Counted from the stretch's first letter, positions 23,737-32,244 are shown. The stretch: DNA of 42,454 nucleotides from Arthrobacter sp. ES3-54 (GCF_029504395.1 NZ_JAQFIF010000023.1:1-42454), one strand, 5' to 3'. Numbers and translations: made by a program. Notes: generated from the letters alone by a model not told the origin.

Positions 23737-24750
23737 TCATCCGCGCGCCGGTTTGTCGAGTGGAATCTCCAGGCAGCGGCCGGATGCGTTCCAGGTGCTC
23801 AGTGTGCCCAGGTGGCTGCTCAGCCGCTGCATGCGGGCGGCGATATCGGGCGCCGACCCCCGGGCCAGCCGGGCCTGAAATCCGGCGATGATCGTGGGGT
23901 ACAGCCGAAGCGTGCGTGGTGAGTTGCCGTCAGTGTCGAGCATGAACACGAATGACTGGTCATTGCGCTCGACGGGGTCCACCGCATAGTCGTCAATGAA
24001 GTCCCCGGCGCTGTAGATGATGGGGCGGTTCCGGTGGCTCCCGACGCCGCGGAAAATGTGCGGCGAGTGGCCGAACACGAGGTCGGCTCCGGCGTCGATG
24101 AGGTCCCGGGCGAGGTCCTGATGCCGGGCCGGGGCGTCGTGGCCCCAATTGCCGCCCCAATGGGCTGACACGATGAGGAACTGGACGCGGGCCTTCGTCC
24201 TCCTGACCAGGGCCAATAGCCCGTCTAATCGGCCGTCCGATCCTGCCCCGCCGCGGCGTCGGCCGCCGTCGTCCACCGGAACGTAGTAGACCCCGGGAGT
24301 CGCGGCGCCGGCCTCCCAGCCGGGCTCGTTGTCCGTGAAGGCAATGAATCCGACGGCGGCGCCGTCCACGCGCCGCACTGCCGGCCGGCGGGCGGCGTCC
24401 AGGTCCGGGCCGGCGCCGGCATGCAGGATGCCGCGGCCGTCCAGGGCCGGCAACATCTCCCGGAACGCGTCCTGGCCAAAATCCAAGACGTGGTTGTTGG
24501 CGAGCGAGACGACGTCGATCCCGGCGGCGAGGAGGCTGGCCACGTTCTTCGGGTCCGAGCGGAAGTGGAAGACCTTGCCGGGCTCGGGCTCGCCGCCGGA
24601 CGCCAGGACGCACTCGAGGTTGGCGATGCGGACGTCCGCCTGCCGCAGTAGCTCCAGCGTGTCGCCCCACGGATAGGCAGGCCGAACCGTGGCCAGGTGC
24701 TGGTTCACCAGGCGGCCCAGCATGACGTCTCCCAGCAGCGCAATCTGCAT
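23737..24750 (-). CDS. CapA-family (PGA_cap) protein
   Basis: A 337-residue protein of the CapA/poly-gamma-glutamate biosynthesis family, a calcineurin-like metallophosphoesterase-type fold. Signature segments are LLGDVMLGR (4-12), ANLECVL, VVSLANNHVLDFG (about 81-93), SAHWGGNWG and VFGHSPHIFRGV. Asp, Asn and His in these motifs are the likely metal ligands. In Bacillus CapA helps anchor a poly-glutamate capsule, but no capB, capC or other capsule gene is here and no signal peptide is seen, so the role is open. The ATG at 24750 starts the fold; the frame stays open to 25086 only because it runs antisense-free through the DUF2630 gene in another frame. Confidence 0.82.
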   Translation of the reverse strand: MQIALLGDVMLGRLVNQHLATVRPAYPWGDTLELLRQADVRIANLECVLASGGEPEPGKVFHFRSDPKNVASLLAAGIDVVSLANNHVLDFGQDAFREMLPALDGRGILHAGAGPDLDAARRPAVRRVDGAAVGFIAFTDNEPGWEAGAATPGVYYVPVDDGGRRRGGAGSDGRLDGLLALVRRTKARVQFLIVSAHWGGNWGHDAPARHQDLARDLIDAGADLVFGHSPHIFRGVGSHRNRPIIYSAGDFIDDYAVDPVERNDQSFVFMLDTDGNSPRTLRLYPTIIAGFQARLARGSAPDIAARMQRLSSHLGTLSTWNASGRCLEIPLDKPARG

Positions 24751-24782
24751 GGCCTGCCGGCCCGTCAGGTCATGGCCGGGGG

Positions 24783-25025
24783 CTAGCTCTGGTAGCCCTC
24801 GACCTCGCTGACCGGCCGCACCTCCGCCTCGTCGGGGTTCTCGCCGTAGTCCTTCTTGGCGCGCCGCTGGCGGAGCAGGTCCCAGCACTGATCCAGCTGT
24901 TCTTCCACCTGCTGCAGCCTGAGAATGTCCGGGGCTCCGGCCCCGGCGGCCTGCGAGCCTTCGCGGAGGCCGTGTTCTTCCTCCACCAGGGCTTTGATGC
25001 GCTCCAGGATGTCTTGGTTGTCCAC
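24783..25025 (-). CDS. DUF2630 family protein
   Basis: An 80-residue cytoplasmic protein of the DUF2630 family, known from actinobacteria and of unknown function. It begins MDNQDILERIKALVEEEHGL and has a second helix with QQVEEQLDQCWDLLRQRRA; both look like amphipathic helices able to form a helical bundle. The C-terminus is acidic. The GTG start at 25025 follows AGAGGA. It ends 32 bp before the CapA-like start, so the two are probably co-transcribed. Confidence 0.85.
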   Translation of the reverse strand: MDNQDILERIKALVEEEHGLREGSQAAGAGAPDILRLQQVEEQLDQCWDLLRQRRAKKDYGENPDEAEVRPVSEVEGYQS

Positions 25026-25208
25026 GGTGTCCTCTTTTCGTCCGACGGCGGCGGGTCCCCTTCTCTTGGCGGGTCCCTTCCAGCACGTCCCATTTCAGCA
25101 GATCCCTTTCCAGCCTACGGAGGGGAAGGGGCCCTGAACAGGGCCCGGCACGCAGTCACGGCACCCAGTCACAGCACGCGGCACGGCGACAGGTGCGGAG
25201 CCGGAGCC

Positions 25209-27083
25209 CTAGCCGAGGAGCTCGTCCGGGTAGCACCAGCGCCAGTCCTCGCCCGGCTCGACGCTGCGCATGACAGCGTGGCCGCTGAGCTGGAAGTGCT
25301 TGTAGGCATGGGTTCCCGGGGAGGAATCGCAGCAGGCCACGTTCCCGCACTGCAGGCACATCCGCAGGTGAACCGTCGTCGTCCCTTCCCGTATGCACGC
25401 GGCACAGAACGGCCCGGGCGGGACCGCCGTCTCCGGGGCGGACTCCAAGTGCTCGCACACCCCGAGGGGCCGGGCAATTCCCTCGCCTCCGCTGCCGGCG
25501 TCCGCGTCGGGTTCTTCCAGCGCGGCGTCCAGCATGGACTCTTCGACATCGAGGCGGTCAAGGACGTTGAGCAGGACCTCGTGCGCGTACCCGCCGCCGC
25601 GCCGCAGCTCGAGGACCTTGGCGCGCTCGGCGTCCAGCATCGCCAGCCGGAGCTGGGCGTAGCGCTGGCTGGGGGTGGTGGCTTCCGCGGACGGCCGTCC
25701 CAGCCGCTCCCATGCGGCCAGCCCGCGCTCCTGCGTTCGCCGTTTCAACATCGCCACGACTTCCGGCGGGTCGGCGTCCGAGCGCAGTTCCTGGAGCCGC
25801 TGCACGCCCGCCGCCGTCGCCATCTGCATCAGCGATGCCTCGTTGAGCGCGTCCTCGCGCGCGTCCGGTCCCCTAAGGTGCAGCCGCCGGACCAGGGCCG
25901 GGAGTGTCAGGCCCTGCAGGGTCAGCGTGCCGGCCACCACCACGAGGGCCATCAGGATCAGGACGGACCGGTGCTCCAGCCCTGCCGGCAGGACCAGGAC
26001 GGCGGCAAGAGTCACCACGCCGCGCATGCCGGCCCAGGAGACGATCACCGGAACTTGCCAGTGCGGCGCGGGATCCTTGCGGCCGACCGCGGGAATGAGT
26101 CGCGGCAAATACGTGGCGGGGAAGACCCAGACCGGGCGCAGGACCAGCACGGCCAGCAGCACCGCGGCGCAGCCGAGCCAGATCCGTTCCGGCCCCAGCG
26201 TGTCATCCCGAACGCCCTCGATGATGGTCCGGACCTGCAGCCCAATGAGGAGGAACACAGAGTTCTCCAGCAGGAACTGGACCGTCTGCCAGTTGCTGCG
26301 CTGGCTCAGCCGGGCGGCCCCGTTCGGCATGGACGGCGCCTTGGTTCCCATGATCAGCCCGGTGACGACGACGGCCAGTACGCCCGAAGCGTGGATCGCT
26401 TCCGCCGGGAGGTAGGCCACGAGCGGGGCGATCAGGGAAATGGAGGTGTTGATGGACACGTTGCGGATCCGTTTGCGGAGCGCGGTGAGCACGAAGGCCG
26501 CGGCGATGCCCACCGCGAGACCCCCGCCGGCCGCAAGGACGAAGCCGCCGGCGATCTCCGCCGCGGAAACGGTTCCGGCGATTCCGGCGATGGCGGCCCG
26601 CAGGCAGACCAGCGCCGTGGCGTCGTTGACCAGCGATTCGCCCTCCAGAATGCTGACAATCCGGCGGGGCATGCCCACCTTTCGCGCAATGGCGGTCGCA
26701 GCGACGGCGTCCGGCGGTGCGACGACGGCGCCCAGGGCCATGGCCGCCGCAAGCGGGATCTCTGGGAACATCCAGGCGACCACTAGCCCGACGCCGACGG
26801 TACCAAAGATGACGTAACCCACCGAAAGCAGGCCGATGGAGCGGCGGTTGGAACGGAAATCGAACAGCGAGGTTTGTAGCGCGGCTGCGTAGAGCAGCGG
26901 CGGCAACAGCCCGACCAGGACGAGTTCGGGGTTCAGCTCGACGGTGGGGACAAACGGGAGGAACGAACCCACCACGCCGGCCAGCACCAGCAGAAGAGGG
27001 ACGGAGACGTTGATCTTGTGGCCCAACGCGCTGCAGGCGCAGACAATGGCGACGAGGGCCAGCAGCCCGAGAGCGACTTCCAT
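25209..27083 (-). CDS. CPA1 Na+/H+ antiporter with C-terminal UBP zinc finger
   Basis: A 624-residue cation/proton antiporter. About 12 helices (residues 1-410) carry the CPA1 hallmarks APPDAVAATA (about 122-131) and LEGESLVNDATALV (about 144-157), whose acidic residues take part in ion exchange. A hydrophilic regulatory region (about 415-540) follows. The last ~85 residues form a UBP-type zinc finger with CEHL, FCAAC, CLQCGNVACCD and HAYKHFQLSGHAV, the pattern of Cys/His ligands in ubiquitin-hydrolase zinc fingers. The finger may sense a ligand or bind a C-terminal peptide; in eukaryotes it binds ubiquitin tails. It should expel Na+ or K+ from the cell. Confidence 0.88.
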   Translation of the reverse strand: MEVALGLLALVAIVCACSALGHKINVSVPLLLVLAGVVGSFLPFVPTVELNPELVLVGLLPPLLYAAALQTSLFDFRSNRRSIGLLSVGYVIFGTVGVGLVVAWMFPEIPLAAAMALGAVVAPPDAVAATAIARKVGMPRRIVSILEGESLVNDATALVCLRAAIAGIAGTVSAAEIAGGFVLAAGGGLAVGIAAAFVLTALRKRIRNVSINTSISLIAPLVAYLPAEAIHASGVLAVVVTGLIMGTKAPSMPNGAARLSQRSNWQTVQFLLENSVFLLIGLQVRTIIEGVRDDTLGPERIWLGCAAVLLAVLVLRPVWVFPATYLPRLIPAVGRKDPAPHWQVPVIVSWAGMRGVVTLAAVLVLPAGLEHRSVLILMALVVVAGTLTLQGLTLPALVRRLHLRGPDAREDALNEASLMQMATAAGVQRLQELRSDADPPEVVAMLKRRTQERGLAAWERLGRPSAEATTPSQRYAQLRLAMLDAERAKVLELRRGGGYAHEVLLNVLDRLDVEESMLDAALEEPDADAGSGGEGIARPLGVCEHLESAPETAVPPGPFCAACIREGTTTVHLRMCLQCGNVACCDSSPGTHAYKHFQLSGHAVMRSVEPGEDWRWCYPDELLG

Positions 27084-27152
27084 TGGCCCATTCTCTCAGC
27101 TTCACGCCCGGTGCCGGAGGGATTCCTCCATCACATCATCAGCTTGCTTGTG

Positions 27153-27190
27153 ACTTGGCAGGTTCCTAGAGTTGAAAATGCTAGCCAAGT
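27153..27190. promoter_or_regulatory. Spaced inverted repeat upstream of DJ-1/PfpI gene
   Basis: ACTTGGC (27153-27159) and GCCAAGT (27184-27190) are perfect inverted 7-mers 24 bp apart, matching 9 of 10 if two more bases are counted. They lie 68-106 bp before the start codon in the divergent gap. TTGGCA inside the left arm could be a -35 box. A two-site operator for a stress regulator is possible. Confidence 0.35.
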
Positions 27191-27258
27191 GAGATTCTGC
27201 GCTGGCGCCGGGCACGGACGAATGCTGCCCGGCCCGCGCCCAGGCACGAGGAGGACAC

Positions 27259-27825
27259 ATGTCAGAGCACAATATTTCGGGCAAGAAAGTGGCGTTCCTG
27301 CTCACGGATGGTGTGGAGCAAGTGGAACTGACCAGCCCGTGGAATGCCGTGAAGGAAGCCGGCGGCGTGCCCACCCTGGTCTCGCCGAAGAGCGGTAAGC
27401 TGCAGGGCTTTAACGGCACTGAAAAAGGCGAAACGTTTGCCGTCGAGCTCACCGCGGCCGAGGCCGACGCCGCCGACTTCCACGCCCTGGTCATTCCCGG
27501 CGGCGTCGTCAACGCCGATCACCTCCGCGTCGACAAGGACGCCCAGGCGTTCACCCGGGCCTTCTTCGAGCAGCACAAGCCCGTCGCCTCCATCTGCCAC
27601 GGTCCGTGGCTGCTGATCGATGCCGGTGTGGTCAGCGGCAGGAACGTGACCTCCTATCACACGCTCCAGACGGACCTCAAGAACGCCGGCGCGAACTGGA
27701 CCGACGAGCAAGTGGTGGTGGACCAGGGCCTGGTGACCAGCCGCAGCCCCCGCGACCTCCCGGCCTTCAACGCCAAACTCGTTGAGGAAATAGCCGAGGG
27801 CGAACACGCGGGCCAGACCGCCTAG
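27259..27825 (+). CDS. DJ-1/PfpI family protein (type 1 glutamine amidotransferase-like)
   Basis: A 188-residue protein of the DJ-1/PfpI superfamily. The nucleophile is the Cys in ASICHGPWLL (about residue 115) on the usual elbow, next to a His. The upstream acidic partner is the Glu in DGVEQVEL (about 21). LVIPGGVVNADHLR is also typical. Members act as protein/nucleotide deglycases, chaperones or general stress proteins; which applies here cannot be told. The start is firm: GAGGAGGACACATG. It is a single gene with an inverted repeat upstream and a hairpin downstream. Confidence 0.88.
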   Translation: MSEHNISGKKVAFLLTDGVEQVELTSPWNAVKEAGGVPTLVSPKSGKLQGFNGTEKGETFAVELTAAEADAADFHALVIPGGVVNADHLRVDKDAQAFTRAFFEQHKPVASICHGPWLLIDAGVVSGRNVTSYHTLQTDLKNAGANWTDEQVVVDQGLVTSRSPRDLPAFNAKLVEEIAEGEHAGQTA

Positions 27826-27843
27826 CCGCCTTCCCGCTGCAGT

Positions 27844-27873
27844 GTCCGACGGCGGCGCAGGCCACCGTCGGAC
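27844..27873 (+). terminator. Terminator-like hairpin after DJ-1/PfpI gene
   Basis: GTCCGACGG (27844-27852) pairs perfectly with CCGTCGGAC (27865-27873) around a 12-base loop, 18 bp after the stop codon. There is no U-tract, as is common for actinobacterial intrinsic terminators. Confidence 0.6.
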
Positions 27874-28055
27874 GCTTCCGGCTGGGATCTTCTGCTTTGT
27901 GTGTCCCGCTGCTTTGATCTTCTGCTGCCCTGTTTGCCAGGTACCTACCCACGCTGGCGGTTTTGCGGCAGGATATGCCGTGTAACGTGCACCGTCGTCG
28001 TTGCCGTCCAGGCCGACGCCCCAGCAGCCGCCCCAAGCAGCAAGGAGTTTCGGAC

Positions 28056-28469
28056 ATGACCACGCTCAATCCCTACCTCGGTTTCCGCGATAACGCCAAG
28101 GACGCCATGACGTTCTACCAGTCGGTGTTTGGCGGGGAACTGACCATGAGTACCTTCGCCGAATACCATGCCAGCCAAGACCCTGCGGAGCAGGAGAAGA
28201 TCATGCATGCCCAGCTGAGGACCGACGGCGGCATGGTGCTCATGGGAGCAGACACGCCCAACAGCATGGACTACACCCCTGGCAACAACTTTTCCGTGTC
28301 CCTCAGTGGGTCCGACGAAGCCGAGCTTCGCGGCTACTTCGACAAGCTGGCCGAGAGCGGCACCATCGCGATGCCACTCGAAAAGGCGCCCTGGGGCGAC
28401 ATCTTCGGCATGTGCAAGGACAGGTTCGGCGTGGACTGGCTGGTGAACGTCGGTTCCGAGCCCGCCTAG
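28056..28469 (+). CDS. VOC family (PhnB-like) protein
   Basis: A 137-residue vicinal-oxygen-chelate fold protein of the PhnB/glyoxalase-like type. It opens with LNPYLGFRDNAKDAMTFYQS, then FGGELTMSTFAEYH, and ends CKDRFGVDWLVNV, all typical of these small dimeric proteins. Predicted metal ligands are incomplete, as in PhnB-like members, so an enzymatic role is uncertain. The frame stays open from 27963, but AAGGAG at 28042 fixes the ATG at 28056. It is a single-gene unit in a 230-bp gap otherwise without features beyond the upstream hairpin. Confidence 0.87.
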   Translation: MTTLNPYLGFRDNAKDAMTFYQSVFGGELTMSTFAEYHASQDPAEQEKIMHAQLRTDGGMVLMGADTPNSMDYTPGNNFSVSLSGSDEAELRGYFDKLAESGTIAMPLEKAPWGDIFGMCKDRFGVDWLVNVGSEPA

Positions 28470-28574
28470 GAAGGGCCGGCGCCGGCGTCCCGACCCGCGC
28501 CAGATACGGCTATCCTGAATGCAGCCAGGACAGTGCAGGCTCGAGTCCGAACTCCTGGCGCAGAGAGGCATGAA

Positions 28575-28784
28575 ATGACCGAGAAGCTGCACCTCAGTCC
28601 GGAAGACGAATTCCCCGAAGACCTCGCCAAAGTCGCCGACAAGGATCTTCAGGTCCTCGACAGCCAAGTCCAGCGCCAACTGGACTATGAGTACGTGGTG
28701 GAGGGGGAGCCGAATCCGGAGACCGAATTCCGGCACTACGACCTCGATGAGGAGTTTGAAGAGCGGGACAAGCGGGACACCTGA
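28575..28784 (+). CDS. Small acidic protein of unknown function
   Basis: A 69-residue, strongly acidic protein with no recognised family. It begins MTEKLHLSPEDEFPEDLA, has a likely helix with KDLQVLDSQVQRQLDYEYV and ends EEFEERDKRDT. AGAGAGG precedes the ATG at 28575 by 6 bp; an ATG at 28570 is out of frame. It has no cysteine and no membrane segment. The clear ribosome site and charged but non-repetitive composition support a real gene. Confidence 0.6.
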   Translation: MTEKLHLSPEDEFPEDLAKVADKDLQVLDSQVQRQLDYEYVVEGEPNPETEFRHYDLDEEFEERDKRDT

Positions 28785-28891
28785 TCCGCCGGAATCATCC
28801 CGGGTGGGTCGGTTGCTCCGCACGGCGTCCGGGATCTAGCCAGCAGGCTTACTAGACTGGGCCGACCACTCTGCAAAGAAACGAGCCCTCC

Positions 28892-28960
28892 ATGACCCCG
28901 GCTGCTGCCACGCGGTCCCTGCCGTACCCGTGCTGCGTGCCGCCGTCACGCACAGCATGA
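28892..28960 (+). other. Possible 22-codon leader ORF
   Basis: An ATG at 28892 opens a 22-codon frame (MTPAAATRSLPYPCCVPP...) whose TGA overlaps the ATG at 28957 of the hydrolase gene as ATGA. The hydrolase has no ribosome site of its own, so translation could be coupled. No strong ribosome site precedes the leader either. Confidence 0.25.
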
Positions 28961-29763
28961 GGGAACCCGTCCGCTTGGAGATTTCGGTGGCGGGCCACGC
29001 CGGCCACGTCTTCGCCTCGCGTGAAAGGGCCGGCGGCTCCGCGCCCGCGTCTGGGCCCGCCGTCGTGCTCATCCATGGAATCGGCGCGTCACACCGCTAC
29101 CTGAGCAGGCTGCACCAGCTCCTGGCCGGGTCGATGGAGACCTACTCCATTGACCTGCCGGGTTTCGGCGCCACGCCCAGGCCCGCGAACACGCTCTCCA
29201 TTGCCGCCCACGCCCGCTACATCCTCGGTGCCATGGAACAGCTTGACGTTCCGGAATTCGTGCTCGTGGGGCACTCGATGGGAACACAGTTCGCCACGGA
29301 GGCGGCCCTCCAGGCGCCTGGACGGATCTCGAATTTGGTTCTCATGGGTCCCGTGGTGGACCCCGAGCGCGCCACCGTGGTGCAGCAGGCCCTGGCGCTG
29401 GGCCGCGACTGCCTGTTGCACGAAAGCCCCTCCTCGAACGCCTTGGTTTTCACCGACTACCTGCGTTGCGGTCCCGTCTGGTACCTCAAGAACCTGCGGC
29501 TCATGATGGAGTACCCCATGGAGCAGAAGATCACCGGTGTCAGCGCGCCGGTGCTTGTGGTGCGCGGCGCCAACGACCCCGTCGCGGATGCGGACTGGAG
29601 CCGCCGGCTGGCCGGGCTCGCCCGCCGGGGGCAGCTGCAACAGGTGCAGGGAACCGGGCATGTGGTCCAGCACAACCGGGCCCTCGAAGTCCGGGACGGG
29701 ATTCTGGCGTTCGCCGGCCTTGGCGCGGCGGCGGGCGAGCCGCTGCCGGGACACCCGGCGTGA
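28957..29763 (+). CDS. Alpha/beta hydrolase
   Basis: A 268-residue alpha/beta-hydrolase-fold enzyme. The oxyanion motif VVLIHGIGASHRY comes first, then the nucleophile elbow LVGHSMGTQ (Ser at about 108), the acid Asp in RGANDPVAD and the catalytic His in GTGHVVQHN. It probably acts on an ester or related substrate in the cytoplasm; no specificity can be assigned. A GTG at 28930 is an alternative start, nine residues longer. It converges with the GAF-ANTAR gene, with stops 25 bp apart. Confidence 0.85.
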   Translation: MREPVRLEISVAGHAGHVFASRERAGGSAPASGPAVVLIHGIGASHRYLSRLHQLLAGSMETYSIDLPGFGATPRPANTLSIAAHARYILGAMEQLDVPEFVLVGHSMGTQFATEAALQAPGRISNLVLMGPVVDPERATVVQQALALGRDCLLHESPSSNALVFTDYLRCGPVWYLKNLRLMMEYPMEQKITGVSAPVLVVRGANDPVADADWSRRLAGLARRGQLQQVQGTGHVVQHNRALEVRDGILAFAGLGAAAGEPLPGHPA

Positions 29764-29787
29764 CCGCTCAGGCTGCGCCAGCGCCGG

Positions 29788-30543
29788 CTAGACCTCAAAG
29801 TGGGTCCGGGTGGGGCCCTGGCCGAGTGACTCAACCACCCCGGACGCGACGACGTGGAGCTTGATGTTCCGGGCGCTTGATGCCGATTTCAGGAGCTCGA
29901 ACGCCTCGACCTGGCTGCAGCGGTTCTGCGCCATGATGATGCCGACGGCGACGTCGATCACGGTCCGCGTTTCCAGGGTGGCCTTGAGGTCGGCGGCCGT
30001 ATCGCTGCTGTGCGCGAACCGGACCGCGAGCCGCAGGGCCATGGATGTCTGGTGGACGAAATCACGGGCCAGTTCCGTGGCACGATCATCGAACCGGCCC
30101 GGACGGTGCGAGTACAGGTTCAAGGCGGCCCGGGTTTCGCCTTCGAGCACGAACGGCAGTGCCAGGATGGACCGGAAGCCGTGTCCGCGCACCGTCGCGG
30201 CGTACTGCGGCCAGCGACCATCGAGATCCAGGTCCTCAACGTGGACGGTTTCCTGTTCCCGGGAAGCCGTCATGCACGGGCCGTCGCCGAAGGTGTACTG
30301 GATTTCGTCCATGGCTTGCGCGGCGGGGCTGCTGCTGGCGACGGTGGCCGCCTTCCGTTGCCGCAGGAGCGTGATGCCGCACAGGATCTCGTCCCCGGGC
30401 TCGGACAGGCTGCGCGCGGACACCCGAGCGAGCCCGCCCAGGAAGTCCTCGACGTCCGAGCTGCTGAGTACCAGTTCATGCAGCTGCTGGTTTATTGAAT
30501 TTGCGGTTGACTCGATGACCACTTGTCTGTTGTGCCGTTTCAC
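29788..30543 (-). CDS. GAF-ANTAR transcription antiterminator
   Basis: A 251-residue regulator. A GAF sensory domain (about 30-170) includes GDEILCGITLLR, GDGPCMTAS and FRSILALPF. The C-terminal ANTAR domain (about 180-235) has ETRTVIDVAVGIIMAQNRCS and the helix with EAFELLKSASSARNIKLH. ANTAR proteins bind paired hexaloop hairpins in RNA and prevent termination, here under control of a ligand or redox signal sensed by GAF. No sensor kinase is adjacent. The ATG at 30543 has only a weak ribosome site. Confidence 0.88.
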   Translation of the reverse strand: MKRHNRQVVIESTANSINQQLHELVLSSSDVEDFLGGLARVSARSLSEPGDEILCGITLLRQRKAATVASSSPAAQAMDEIQYTFGDGPCMTASREQETVHVEDLDLDGRWPQYAATVRGHGFRSILALPFVLEGETRAALNLYSHRPGRFDDRATELARDFVHQTSMALRLAVRFAHSSDTAADLKATLETRTVIDVAVGIIMAQNRCSQVEAFELLKSASSARNIKLHVVASGVVESLGQGPTRTHFEV

Positions 30544-30879
30544 TCAGGTCAAGACGACCCGGCTGTGCTTCCCACCGCGGCAAGGAGCGGATACGGCAGC
30601 GGCCGGATCGAAGAACAATCCAACGGCTCGCTGCAAAACCGTACCGAGAGAGTATATACATCCGAACCGCTGCTCGGCAGCCTGCGGGCCGGGTCGGCAC
30701 TCAGGCCCAAAAACCGGGCATAAAGGCCCTCACAGGGCTTCGGCCGCGGGCGGATAGTTGGATGCAGCGGCCACCGGGTCCATTTCGGGTTTGGGGGAAC
30801 CCGCCGGAGCGCACCAGTTTCAGCAGCAGCACACGACTGATGGCCGATGGTCCACGTTTCGACTTGAAAGCCATATCCC
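30544..30879. other. 336-bp divergent intergenic region
   Basis: This gap lies between the GAF-ANTAR gene and the fusion gene. It contains TATATA at 30655-30660, a bulged hairpin at about 30724-30740 (AAGGCCCT/AGGGCTT) and a perfect 6-bp stem with a six-base loop, CGGGTT-TGGGGG-AACCCG (30786-30803). No convincing -35/-10 pair and no further gene is seen. Confidence 0.5.
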
Positions 30880-32244
30880 ATGAGCATTTTTGAAGACAGG
30901 GTCGACGCCGGAAGGCAGCTCGGCCGACGTCTGGCGGAATTGCGTGGCCAGGACATTGTGGTCCTGGGCCTGCCGCGCGGCGGCGTGCCGGTAGCCTTCG
31001 AAGTCGCCGCCGCCCTGGATGCTCCCCTGGACGTGATTGTGGTGCGGAAACTCGGGCTTCCCTACCAGCCCGAGCTCGCCATGGGGGCGATCGGTGAAGG
31101 CGGTGCCAAGGTCCTGGACGAGCAGGTCCTTGCCCATTCACGGGTCGGCGGCGCCGAACTGCGGGCCGTTGAAGAGCACGAACGTGCCGTGTTGGAAACC
31201 CGGCTCGTCCTGTTCCGGAAGGGCCGGACCCGGCATGACCTGACCGGACGCATCGCGGTGATCGTCGACGACGGGATTGCCACTGGCTCCACCGCCCGCG
31301 TAGCCTGCCAGGTCGCCCGCAAACAGGGCGCGGCACGCGTGATTCTGGCCGTTCCCGTTGCCCCCGCGGAAACCCTCGCCAACCTGAGCGAACCGGACGA
31401 AGTGGTCTGCCTGGCGACGCCGCGCCAGTTCACCGCCGTCGGATACCACTACCGGGACTTCTCGCCGACTGACGACGACGAGGTGCTGCGCCTGCTCGAT
31501 CTTGCGGCCAAACGCGTCGAGACCAAGCCGCCGCCCTTCTGGGCTTCGGCGGCGGCCCGCGCCGACAGCGCCGCCGACGTCGACGAGGAAGTAGAGATCC
31601 CGTCCCGCGCGGTGCGGATCCAGGCGCAGCTCCACCTTCCGGTGCCGGCCCGGGCCGTGGTGCTGTTCGCCCATGGCAGCGGCAGCGGCCGCCACAGCCC
31701 CCGGAACCGCTACGTGGCCGGTCTCCTGCAGCAGGCTGGCCTGGGTACGCTGCTGCTGGACCTGCTGACCACCGCGGAGGAACGCAGCCGCGCCAACGTC
31801 TTTGACATTGAGCTCCTGGCCCGCAGGCTGTCCTCAGCCACGGACTGGCTTTCCACCCGGGCAGACACGGCCGCTTGCGCTGTGGGTTACTTCGGTGCGA
31901 GCACGGGCGCAGGGGCCGCGCTGTGGGCGGCATCGGAGCCGTCGGCGCGGATCTCGGCTGTCGTGTCCCGCGGCGGCCGCCCGGATCTCGCCGGCCCGCG
32001 GTTGTCCGCCGTGACAGCGCCCACGCTCCTGATTGTGGGGAGCTTGGACCACGAGGTCCTGGAGCTCAACCGCCGAGCCAAGGCGATGATGCGCTGCCCC
32101 AACCAGCTCGCCATCGTGCAAGGGGCGACGCACTTGTTTGAAGAACCTGGCACCCTCGCGGCGGCGGCCATCCTGGCGCGGGACTGGTTTGTCGACTACC
32201 TGATGGCCCCGAACGGTGCCAGTCCGCGGGCTGCGGGGGTCTGA
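30880..32244 (+). CDS. Phosphoribosyltransferase-alpha/beta hydrolase fusion
   Basis: A 454-residue two-domain protein. The N-terminal type I phosphoribosyltransferase domain (about 1-215) has VVLGLPRGGVPVAFEVA, VVRKLGLP and the PRPP loop VIVDDGIATGSTARVA (about 126-141). A linker (216-240) leads to a dienelactone-hydrolase-like alpha/beta hydrolase (about 240-450) with LFAHGSGSGRHS, the nucleophile elbow YFGASTGAG, the acid Asp in VGSLDHEV and the His in GATHLFEE. Such fusions occur in other bacteria; the reaction is not known. The ribosome site is poor. It stands alone and faces the SRPBCC gene. Confidence 0.87.
   Translation: MSIFEDRVDAGRQLGRRLAELRGQDIVVLGLPRGGVPVAFEVAAALDAPLDVIVVRKLGLPYQPELAMGAIGEGGAKVLDEQVLAHSRVGGAELRAVEEHERAVLETRLVLFRKGRTRHDLTGRIAVIVDDGIATGSTARVACQVARKQGAARVILAVPVAPAETLANLSEPDEVVCLATPRQFTAVGYHYRDFSPTDDDEVLRLLDLAAKRVETKPPPFWASAAARADSAADVDEEVEIPSRAVRIQAQLHLPVPARAVVLFAHGSGSGRHSPRNRYVAGLLQQAGLGTLLLDLLTTAEERSRANVFDIELLARRLSSATDWLSTRADTAACAVGYFGASTGAGAALWAASEPSARISAVVSRGGRPDLAGPRLSAVTAPTLLIVGSLDHEVLELNRRAKAMMRCPNQLAIVQGATHLFEEPGTLAAAAILARDWFVDYLMAPNGASPRAAGV

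Noticed and set aside
24751..25086. N-terminal extension of the CapA-like protein to 25086
   Set aside because: It overlaps the DUF2630 gene in another frame and is an Arg/Gly/Pro-rich shadow; the fold begins at 24750.
24972..26786. 604-codon plus-strand frame opposite the antiporter
   Set aside because: Shadow of the membrane protein on the other strand.
30786..30803. Hexaloop hairpin as an ANTAR target RNA
   Set aside because: ANTAR targets are two linked hexaloop hairpins with A at loop position 1 and G at 4; this is a single hairpin with loop TGGGGG.
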